The notes below the pieces were generated by a model. It was not told where the DNA came from. It made no database searches and saw nothing but the letters and a program-made list of their open reading frames with translations. DNA of 32,749 bases from Desulfobacterales bacterium (GTDB taxonomy: Bacteria > Desulfobacterota > Desulfobacteria > Desulfobacterales > JAQWFD01), in NCBI GenBank assembly GCA_028704555.1, contig JAQWFD010000042.1, positions 1 to 32,749 on the forward strand, read 5' to 3'. This document shows positions 8,042 to 14,658 of the stretch, piece by piece (the stretch's first letter is position 1; each line of letters opens with the position of its first letter). A program made the position numbers and the translations under genes.

Positions 8042-9262
8042 ATGAAAACGCTTATGATCGATCCTAGAATTTCCGGAATGGCCGGAGATATGATGGTTGC
8101 CGCGCTGATAGACCTGACCGGCAGTGACGTGCTTGTAGACGAATTATGCAGGGCGATTCGACAGCTGCCGGCCTGCCGGAGTTTTGAAGTCGGGATTCAG
8201 CAGGTTCAGTCCGGCGGTATCGGCGCCCGACAACTCAATATCCATATTGACGAAGAACGGCTCGGTCATCCGGAGGACATCTTCAAGGCGATAAATTTCG
8301 TGGCCCGGGAAGTCGGATTGTCCGAAAGGGGCCGGCAGCTGACCGTCTCTATTGCAGATGATTTGATTGAAGCCGAAACCCGGGTGCACCAAAGCCGGCA
8401 TGTGCATCTACACGAGGTGGGGTCGCTGGACACCGTGTTTGATGTAGCGGGAAGCGTCCTGATTCTGGAGAAAAATGGGTTTCTGGACGGACGGATTTAC
8501 GGCATTCCTCCGAAACTGGGCAATGGCGTAATTTCCATGGCGCACGGGAATATTCCGTCGCCTGCGCCCGCCACTCTGGATATTCTGTGTCGACATCGGC
8601 TGCCGTTCAGTGAATCCCGTGAAGACCTGGAGTTGACCACCCCAACCGGGGCGGCCATACTGGCCAATGTCGCCCATGAAATCATGGACGGGTACCCGGC
8701 CATGACGCCGATTCGTACTGGATACGGGGCCGGGCTGAAGCAACTTCCCCACGGGCCCAACGTGCTGCGCCTTGTGGAAGGGAGTACCCGGTCGTTGGAT
8801 CAGGATCGGGTGTTGATGCTTCAGACCAATATTGATGATGCCTCGGGTGAAATTCTGGGTTATACTCTGATCCGGCTGCTTGAAGAAGGTGCCGTTGATG
8901 CCTGGATCGAAAATGCAATCGGTAAGAAGAACAGGCCGGTGCATATACTTTCCGTATTGTGCCGTTATGCCGATTACCCGCGACTTTCCCAGGTGGTCAT
9001 GGACCAGACCGGCACTTTGGGGCTTCGGGTCATGGAGGCCGCAAGAGTTAAGGCGCAAAGGGAGGAAATCGTCCGGGACGTTCAAATCGCGGGCCAGTCG
9101 CATGAAGTTCGAATCAAAGTATCAAAATCCGGCGAACGACTGATTCATACCAAACCGGAATTTGAGTGTATCCGCGTTATTGCCGAGCAACACGGATTGC
9201 CCCTTCGACAAGTGGCGGAAGAGGTCAAGCGACAAATTGGGGATAGTGAAGGGCATTTTTGA
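8042..9262 (+). CDS. larC: LarC-family nickel insertion protein (pyridinium bisthiocarboxylate mononucleotide nickel chelatase)
   Basis: A 406-residue cytoplasmic protein matching the LarC family in length and motifs: N-terminal MIDPRISGMAGDMMVAALIDL (family form DCFSGISGDM), HVHLHEVGSLDTVFDVAG (120-136), TTPTGAAIL, QTNIDDASGEILGY and a KKNRPVHILSVLC segment. LarC uses CTP and inserts nickel into the pincer cofactor used by LarA-type racemases and epimerases. AAAGGAA precedes the ATG by 11 bases. The gene is one continuous frame, unlike the frameshifted larC1/larC2 of Lactobacillus plantarum. No larA, larB or larE is in the window, so it is an orphan here. Its position downstream of a peptide/nickel-family importer fits a nickel supply role, which is inference. 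Confidence 0.9.
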   Translation: MKTLMIDPRISGMAGDMMVAALIDLTGSDVLVDELCRAIRQLPACRSFEVGIQQVQSGGIGARQLNIHIDEERLGHPEDIFKAINFVAREVGLSERGRQLTVSIADDLIEAETRVHQSRHVHLHEVGSLDTVFDVAGSVLILEKNGFLDGRIYGIPPKLGNGVISMAHGNIPSPAPATLDILCRHRLPFSESREDLELTTPTGAAILANVAHEIMDGYPAMTPIRTGYGAGLKQLPHGPNVLRLVEGSTRSLDQDRVLMLQTNIDDASGEILGYTLIRLLEEGAVDAWIENAIGKKNRPVHILSVLCRYADYPRLSQVVMDQTGTLGLRVMEAARVKAQREEIVRDVQIAGQSHEVRIKVSKSGERLIHTKPEFECIRVIAEQHGLPLRQVAEEVKRQIGDSEGHF

Positions 9263-9307
9263 AAGTAACTGATTTGCCGGGTCAGTCGTCATGACTCAAC
9301 AATTTTT

Positions 9308-10444
9308 TTATCGGGTTGTCCAGCGCATGATCCATTCCAGTGGACCTCTGGTAAAATGTTTTTTCCAGATAAATGCGAACAGAACCGCCACGGAATAAAA
9401 TAGTGCTGTATTCCGTACAGCGATTGACAGATCTTCATATTCTCCCGTGACTTCAAAAACATAAACCATGGAGGTTCCGATCGCGATATGGACGATATAC
9501 AGGGTTAATGAAAGCTGACCCGCATCAGCAAAGGGTTTGATCCATTTTAATATGAAAGGATGATCGGTTAACATGATGCTGAGAACGATCATCACCAGAG
9601 AAGCCGCGCCGGCTGACAGCATATAAAATGGCGTAGCCGGCATCGGGTTTGTCCCTAACAGCGTCATCAGGATACCGCCCTTGGCGGCAGGCACGTAATT
9701 GGATATAAAGTAAATGGCTGCCCGGGATAAACTTTCGGTCGAAATGTAAACGATGGCGCCGATTGTCAGAATATTTTTCCGGAAAACCGGGTCGTAGATA
9801 TTCTGCCTGCCGAGCCATAAGCCCAATATCAGAAACGCTGTCCATGGAAAAACCGGATGGTATCCGTTGAAAAACAGGTTTTTCAGCCCCGTTTCCGGAT
9901 GCCATGATCCGGCCGCATCGATCAAGGCCCATCCCATATCCGGTTCATATTCCATTGCGAGCATCATCATCAGAGAAATGCTTATGAATCCGGTGATCAG
10001 TGCCCACAGAAAACGGTCGGTTGCTCTCAGTAAACAGGCCCCCACAGCGATATATACCCCGTAAAAATGTAAAATATCCGCATTCCACATCAGGGTGAAG
10101 CATAATCCGGTCAAAAATAGAAATGCAGCCCGTTTCAGCAAAACTGTACGATGCCGGCCAAGGGCGTCACCGTTATCTGTCAGGCGGGCTTGTCGTGATA
10201 GCAGTGACATGCCGACCCCGGCCAATATAACAAATGTGGCGGCTGCCCGTCCGTTCAAAATATTCATCAGAAATTTTGACAATGCAGAGGAATGCTTGAA
10301 ATCGGCCATGATATACGTGAAGTTGATCAACGTCATTCCGAAGAGGGCAAAGGAGCGGGCAATGTCATAGCCTGCTATCCGTACATTCATGTCCGGTATG
10401 GATTGCGGATGGCAAGTGTCAAAATGGATGGGTGTGATCGTCAT
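9308..10444 (-). CDS. DUF418/acyltransferase-like multi-spanning membrane protein (YeiB type)
   Basis: A 378-residue inner-membrane protein with about nine to ten hydrophobic segments. Near the N-terminus it has RIAGYDIARSFALFGMTLINF, the signature-like first helix of the DUF418 / HGSNAT / acyltransferase-3 superfamily (R-x-x-x-x-D-x-x-R-G-x-A). A central HPVFPWTAFLILGLWLGR matches the FPW-containing helix of that group. Related proteins may move acyl groups across membranes, but the function of the DUF418 group is not settled. The chosen ATG at 10444 leaves an 18-residue polar leader; a second ATG at 10390 (MNVRIAGYD) fits the family better, and neither has a clear ribosome site. It converges with larC across a 45-bp gap. 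Confidence 0.75.
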   Translation of the reverse strand: MTITPIHFDTCHPQSIPDMNVRIAGYDIARSFALFGMTLINFTYIMADFKHSSALSKFLMNILNGRAAATFVILAGVGMSLLSRQARLTDNGDALGRHRTVLLKRAAFLFLTGLCFTLMWNADILHFYGVYIAVGACLLRATDRFLWALITGFISISLMMMLAMEYEPDMGWALIDAAGSWHPETGLKNLFFNGYHPVFPWTAFLILGLWLGRQNIYDPVFRKNILTIGAIVYISTESLSRAAIYFISNYVPAAKGGILMTLLGTNPMPATPFYMLSAGAASLVMIVLSIMLTDHPFILKWIKPFADAGQLSLTLYIVHIAIGTSMVYVFEVTGEYEDLSIAVRNTALFYSVAVLFAFIWKKHFTRGPLEWIMRWTTR

Positions 10445-10603
10445 ATGTGTGTACCGGGGGTACCTTATGACCCATTTGTTATGTCAGGGATTACTGATCC
10501 TTTATGAAATTTCGTGTGACTGAAATTGACAGGAAGTCTCTGGGGGTGCTGCAAGATACAGGCCATGTTTTAATGACTTAATTTCAAATAAAATCAATAG
10601 GAT

Positions 10604-10749
10604 AAAATCCGAAAAAAACGGACCCCCCCGGCCGGTTCTGAAACGTTCCGGATTTTGCTTGCCGGACAGTTCTGTTTGGAGTCAAATAATGCCGAACAGC
10701 CAGATATGACAGGGTATATCGATACCGGAATTTATAATTCCGGTTTTTT
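10604..10749 (+). ncRNA. Structured leader or small RNA ending in an intrinsic terminator, upstream of cutA
   Basis: Within the 400-bp gap before cutA there is an outer inverted repeat AAAATCCG (10604-10611) / CGGATTTT (10649-10656). About 70 bases later comes a textbook terminator (listed separately). No coding frame is credible. It could be a small RNA or an attenuating leader of cutA. This is inference from structure only; no known riboswitch consensus was recognised. Confidence 0.35.
10724..10749 (+). terminator. Intrinsic terminator upstream of cutA
   Basis: Perfect 9-bp stem ACCGGAATT (10724-10732) / AATTCCGGT (10736-10744) with a 3-nt TAT loop and a run of six T to 10749. It points along the plus strand, where the nearest upstream plus gene is larC, 1.4 kb away, across an intervening minus-strand gene. 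Confidence 0.7.
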
Positions 10750-10903
10750 AAAATTCAGCCTGACAGTGTCTTTTTTTGAATTTCGGATCAAATTTGACTT
10801 GAAATTATTACAGGCTTGGTTCAAATTGAAAATTAAACAGACCGTAAGGGGACTGCCACTGAACCCGTACCATTGAAACGGTATAATCGTAAGGGGGAAA
10901 ACC

Positions 10904-11233
10904 CTGAGCATAGAGTTGGTATATATTACCTTCGGTAGCCGGGAAGATGCGCGAGCCGTAGGAAAAGAGCTGGTTCTTTCAGGCCTGGCTGCCTGTATTA
11001 ATATTTTTGATCACATGAATTCCATGTATGTGTGGCAGGGTGAGCTTCAGGACGATACGGAGGCTGTACTGATTGCCAAAACTACGGACGAACGGGTGCC
11101 GGAACTGATTGAAAAAGTGAAGCGCCTGCACAGTTACGATTGCCCCTGCATTGTCAGCCTGACTGTTTCAAGTGGAAATGGGCCGTTTTTGGAGTGGATC
11201 GCCGGTCAGGTTGGTTTGGCATCGGAAATATAA
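10904..11233 (+). CDS. cutA: CutA1-like divalent-cation tolerance protein
   Basis: About 105-109 residues, the normal size for CutA1, a small trimeric ferredoxin-like-fold protein. Family features are seen in order: an N-terminal beta strand VYITFGSREDAR, LVLSGLAACINIF (family LV-x(3)-LAACVNI), MYVWQGELQDDTEAVLIAKTT (family YxWxGxxxxxxExxLxxKT) and HSYDCPCIVSLTVSSGNGPFLEWI (family HPYxxPEIxxxPV...YxxWI). CutA is linked to metal tolerance, although its biochemical role is unclear. The start is uncertain: AAGGGGG (10891-10897) fits a CTG at 10904, while the next in-frame option is TTG at 10916, which lies rather far from it. It is isolated, preceded by a terminator-bearing leader and followed by an insertion sequence. 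Confidence 0.85.
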   Translation: MSIELVYITFGSREDARAVGKELVLSGLAACINIFDHMNSMYVWQGELQDDTEAVLIAKTTDERVPELIEKVKRLHSYDCPCIVSLTVSSGNGPFLEWIAGQVGLASEI

Positions 11234-11363
11234 GCTACTGGCGGGGGCCGTCACCTTTGGTTCGGTTATGTTTGATGCGCGGGTAAAAAGTCGGAATTGA
11301 GACGGCGTCATGGTTGGCAACCGGAAGCTGTGGATCACATGATAACCGAAACATAATTTATTC

Positions 11364-11372
11364 AAAAAAAGT
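11364..11372. repeat. Left copy of the 9-bp target-site duplication of the IS
   Basis: AAAAAAAGT abuts the left end of the element; the right copy is at 12687-12695. The A-run makes a chance match easier, but both copies fall exactly at the ends set by the inverted repeats. Confidence 0.75.
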
Positions 11373-11385
11373 CAGTGATGTCCGG

Positions 11386-12543
11386 TTAGGTTTTTGCATG
11401 TGCGAATAATTTTTCGTGTTCTTTGAAAATTTTATCATCAATCTGTGAATGCGTGCCGTACAATTCATTACGAATTGTGGCACGAAGTTCCCGTACTCTT
11501 TTAATGGAGACCGGCTCGTTGAATTTTGTCCGGCAGTATATAGCCATCAGCAGGTATGTGATCAATCCACCAAGAATTTGTACCATTAAACCGTATTCGC
11601 TTTGAGCAATCAGATGATATACCTTCAGATGCTTTTTCCACCATTTGAAAAACGTTTCGATTTTCCATCTGAGTTTATATGCTGTGGCAATTTGTTCAGC
11701 TGTAAGATCATGCCGATCAGTAGCAATAAAATATTTAACGCCTTCGACTTTGTAACCGACAACCCGAACGGATTTTTCAGATTGGTTTCTTCCCGGGGTT
11801 CCCAGAAGAACCACTGAGTCATAAAAGACATAGCTGTCTGGATCGACAGGATTTTGCTTTACGACAGTTCGTGTTGTCTTAATTTTGATTCTGCAAATAA
11901 AATGTTTGCCATCTTGCTGAAGAAGATCAAAATCCTTATGACTTTGGTATCCGCGATCCATAACGCCGGTTTGGCCCGGGGAAAGAATTCGGCCGACAAA
12001 GGGACGTTCCGCACCCTTGCCGTTCGTGAGATAAACTTTGTTAGGAACGCCTCGATTGATATCAAATCCAAAATGCCCTTTGGCTTTTTTTGAGCCTTTT
12101 CGGTAATCGGCCCAATACATGGACAAAACAGCATCAATTAATGAACCATCGATGGCGACAAGATCACCAAGATCTTCAAAGTTTTTAGGCAAAACACCAT
12201 GGGCTTGTTTATAGAGTTGTTCAAAAACAAATTGCAGCTGTTCAAGACCGCGGGAGTTTAAGATTTCGAAAAAACTGCTTTTACCGATACCGTTTTCAGG
12301 GGCAATGTGCTGTTTGGCAAATTCATCTTCAGCAAAGTCCTGGATAAGATGACGCCCAGATTCATGCTCCTGTAAATGGAAATATATAATAGCTTTCAAC
12401 TGATCTTCGAAGTTCATTTTTAACGGTCGATTCCCTTTGGATAAAAGCTCTGGAGTATCAGGTAATACTTTTAGTATCGGCAAAATAAACGAATAAAAGG
12501 TTTTAGAATCAATTTTTTTCTTGGGTATTTCTATTGGGCACAA
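11386..12543 (-). CDS. IS4-family transposase (DDE)
   Basis: A 385-residue DDE transposase. An N-terminal helical DNA-binding part (1-130) is followed by the catalytic part: first Asp in LVAIDGSLIDA, second Asp in VMDRGYQSHKDFDLL (with the Y preceding the loop), and the IS4 YREK-like region in LTAEQIATAYKLRWKIETFFKWWKKHLKV, where the Y, R and E/K of Y-(2)-R-(3)-E-(6)-K are visible (YKLRWKIETFFKWWKK). The frame is intact. The start is TTG at 12543 with AAGGAGA ten bases upstream, and that ribosome site is hidden in an inverted repeat (see separate entry). Confidence 0.92.
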   Translation of the reverse strand: MCPIEIPKKKIDSKTFYSFILPILKVLPDTPELLSKGNRPLKMNFEDQLKAIIYFHLQEHESGRHLIQDFAEDEFAKQHIAPENGIGKSSFFEILNSRGLEQLQFVFEQLYKQAHGVLPKNFEDLGDLVAIDGSLIDAVLSMYWADYRKGSKKAKGHFGFDINRGVPNKVYLTNGKGAERPFVGRILSPGQTGVMDRGYQSHKDFDLLQQDGKHFICRIKIKTTRTVVKQNPVDPDSYVFYDSVVLLGTPGRNQSEKSVRVVGYKVEGVKYFIATDRHDLTAEQIATAYKLRWKIETFFKWWKKHLKVYHLIAQSEYGLMVQILGGLITYLLMAIYCRTKFNEPVSIKRVRELRATIRNELYGTHSQIDDKIFKEHEKLFAHAKT

Positions 12544-12554
12544 AATATATATAT

Positions 12555-12587
12555 CTCCTTGTTATTATTATTTATTCTAACAAGGAG
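12555..12587 (-). promoter_or_regulatory. Inverted repeat sequestering the transposase ribosome site
   Basis: On the transposase mRNA, CTCCTTGTTA is followed after 13 nt by TAACAAGGAG (genomic arms 12578-12587 and 12555-12564), a perfect 10-bp stem. The 3' arm is the Shine-Dalgarno sequence of the transposase. A transcript entering from outside the element would fold this stem and block translation, as is known for IS10 and IS50. The mechanism here is inferred from the sequence. Confidence 0.65.
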
Positions 12588-12916
12588 GTGCGAAAAATTT
12601 TTTACCCTGTATGTCAAGAAAAAAAACGATTTAGATGATAATTTTTTCCAACACGTTACATGCAAAAACCTAACCGGACACTACTGAAAAAAAGTATCTG
12701 GTGCGGCCGGCCATATTTCAAACTGAATATGAAAATATCCGGTTAAAAAATCTGTTCTGCTGAAACATTTGTTCCCGAGTTATCCTGACAGCACTTTACA
12801 AAAAATAATAAAATTGATAAGAGAAATATATTATATCAATGCAGGCCGGGATCAGAAATAAAATATTACAGGGGCCATATACTAAAGTTTGTATAACGCA
12901 AATTCGGAGAATTGAC

Positions 12917-13363
12917 ATGAAAATTGAACTGGCTTCTTCAATGGATGAAAAGCCGATCAAAGCTTTGCTCCATGAAAGCAGACTGGTGTACGAGGATATC
13001 ACGCCTTCTTTGTTGAAAAATTTTTTAGTGATGAAAGATGACTCAGCACTTGTGGGGGTTGTTGGCCTGGAGGTCCAAAGCAGATTTGCTTTGCTCAGAT
13101 CTCTGGCGGTTAACCCGAAATTCCGTTCCAGGGGATATGCGGCAAGGTTACTCGAGGCTGCTGAACGTTACTCGGAATACCTGGGTGTCGTAACCCTGTT
13201 CATGGTCACTACAGCTGCGCATGGATTTTTCTTCAATCATGGGTTCAAAAGCGAGGATCGAATGACGGCGGCCTCTCTGCTGCATCTGGTTGAGCATTTT
13301 CAGCGGCTGTGTCCTCCCCCCTCCCTGTGTCTGATAAAAGAACTCGAGGAGGAACATTTTTAA
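12917..13363 (+). CDS. GNAT-family acetyltransferase resembling ArsN2
   Basis: A 148-residue single-domain acetyltransferase. The acetyl-CoA loop is visible: LLRSLAVNP then RSRGYA (70-75, R-x-x-G-x-A). The later VTTAAHGFFFNHGFKSEDR and CPPPSLCLIKEL segments match the pattern of ArsN2-type proteins (LTTTAEGFFxRxGF ... CPxSAxxMxKxL), which accompany arsenic-resistance operons. Known ArsN-type enzymes are linked to resistance to organoarsenicals or related compounds, so the substrate is an open question. No other ars gene is nearby. The ATG at 12917 was chosen over an upstream one at 12839 because GGAG lies 7 bases before it and the family starts there. Confidence 0.8.
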   Translation: MKIELASSMDEKPIKALLHESRLVYEDITPSLLKNFLVMKDDSALVGVVGLEVQSRFALLRSLAVNPKFRSRGYAARLLEAAERYSEYLGVVTLFMVTTAAHGFFFNHGFKSEDRMTAASLLHLVEHFQRLCPPPSLCLIKELEEEHF

Positions 13364-13732
13364 GTTCCGAATGCGGTGATGTTAACTGGGTTTTCATTCT
13401 CACGGCCTCAAGAAACAGAGGGCCGGTGATATTATCATTCCTGATTTCCGACCGTTTTGTTTGTCTTTTTCCCCCTCCACCCCCCTTTTTTAAAATTCTT
13501 CGGTATTTCGGTTAGGGCATATATCGCCGTTTTTCCTCAGCCGGGAGGTGATCCGCCAGGTCTGAATCCGGCCTTACTATCATCTCATCCAGTCAAACGC
13601 ACCCTGGCTGATTTAATTCATTCGGGCTGACAAATATAAAGTCAATTCCGGAAATTCGTGATCCGTCTCCTGTGAAAATCAGAAAGGGGTTGCAGCGTTT
13701 TTCACTCCTGTTGCCATTCATCAGCGCCGCTT
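13364..13732. other. Intergenic gap, no gene seen
   Basis: No credible coding frame or RNA gene. A pyrimidine-rich run (about 13460-13500) is the only feature apart from the palindrome listed next. Confidence 0.5.
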
Positions 13733-13786
13733 CCGGATATCACAAGCGCCGCGGGTTCAAAAATCCACGGCGGTTATGATATCCGG
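13733..13786. repeat. Nested 54-nt palindrome (REP-like)
   Basis: Outer arms CCGGATATCA (13733-13742) and TGATATCCGG (13777-13786) are perfect. Inside them CGCCGCGG (13747-13754) pairs with CCACGGCG (13765-13772) with one mismatch, leaving a 10-nt loop. It lies about 100 bp before the next gene. It could be a transcriptional or nucleoid-protein site or a small transposon-derived repeat; whether it recurs in the genome is unknown. Confidence 0.6.
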
Positions 13787-13889
13787 GGACTGTATTCTAC
13801 CGAATTTTTGATGACTCGTTGCCAAACAGGGATTTTTTTGATAATAGCCGGTAATCATTAACCAGTCAATTGAAAGGAGTGCAGATAAT

Positions 13890-14648
13890 ATGGGCAGGAA
13901 AAGCCGTGGTAAAATAATAAAACAGCAGCGGGAGCTGGAAGAGGAGAAACGAAATCCCATGCGCCGGGATATGCGTTTGTTCCTGAAAAAGAAAAATGTC
14001 AAAATAGAAAACGCGCAGGGGATGCTGTGTCTGGTGTCGGTGATGGTTGATTTTATGATACACAATTCCATCCGGACATTTCTGAAACTGCCGGGCATTT
14101 CTCCTGAGGAGGATCAGGCCGACAAAAACCGTATGAGCATTCTGGGAAAAGCTCTGGAATATGAAGCCGCCCATTTGAAGATTGAAATGGAAGACATCGT
14201 TAAGAATTTGGTCTATCCCCTGACCGCAAAAACAGAACTTGTCTATCCGATCATGAATAAAATACTCGGAGGGCTTGATGCCATGGCCTTGTCTGATGAT
14301 TTCCGGCAGACCACAGAAAATCAGATTGAAAATCCTGATTTATGGAAAGACAGCCTGGAAGATTATGCGGAGCGGACAGAAGATTATTTTCAGGCACTGA
14401 AGGAACTTTTTATCCTCACGATTATAATCATCCGCTCCAGCCTTGATGCGAATCAATCGGAAAATTCATATGATAAGAATTATGATGATATCAGAGATAC
14501 GTATCGTATTTTACCGGCGGATTTTTTAAAGCTCAGGCGCCGGGCAACCGAGTTTTTTAAAATTGCATTTGCCTCCTATCTCAGGATAGAGTTTCAGCCG
14601 CTGAGGGATCAACTCGATAAACAGCTTGTCGAGCCAGCTGTCGGTTAA
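13890..14648 (+). CDS. Hypothetical protein with a basic N-terminus (252 aa)
   Basis: I do not recognise this family. GAAAGGAGTG precedes the ATG by about 9 bases. The first 45 residues are strongly basic (GRKSRGK..., MRRDMRLFLKKKNVK), which suggests nucleic-acid or membrane-surface contact. The rest is predicted mostly helical, with one hydrophobic stretch (LKELFILTIIIIRSSL, about 170-186) that is short for a membrane anchor. The gene ends 10 bases before the DinG-type helicase start, so the two are probably co-transcribed, and a role alongside the helicase is possible. No catalytic motif is visible. Confidence 0.75.
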   Translation: MGRKSRGKIIKQQRELEEEKRNPMRRDMRLFLKKKNVKIENAQGMLCLVSVMVDFMIHNSIRTFLKLPGISPEEDQADKNRMSILGKALEYEAAHLKIEMEDIVKNLVYPLTAKTELVYPIMNKILGGLDAMALSDDFRQTTENQIENPDLWKDSLEDYAERTEDYFQALKELFILTIIIIRSSLDANQSENSYDKNYDDIRDTYRILPADFLKLRRRATEFFKIAFASYLRIEFQPLRDQLDKQLVEPAVG

Positions 14649-14658
14649 CCATTGTCGC

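Larger units (their letters stand above)
11373..12686 (-). mobile_element. Complete IS4-family insertion sequence (1314 bp)
   Basis: Terminal inverted repeats of 29 bp with two mismatches: the left end starts CAGTGATGTCCGG at 11373 and the right end is the complement of CAGTAGTGTCCGG ending at 12686. The inner 23 bp of each end are identical. The element is flanked by a 9-bp direct repeat AAAAAAAGT (11364-11372 and 12687-12695), a target duplication within the range usual for IS4 elements. One intact transposase gene fills the interior. The element separates cutA from the acetyltransferase gene, and nothing appears broken by it. Identical ends plus an intact duplication suggest recent movement. 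Confidence 0.92.

Noticed and set aside
10655..10876. Plus-strand frame of 73 residues over the leader of cutA
   Set aside because: It crosses a clear terminator hairpin, lacks a ribosome site and has no recognisable domain.
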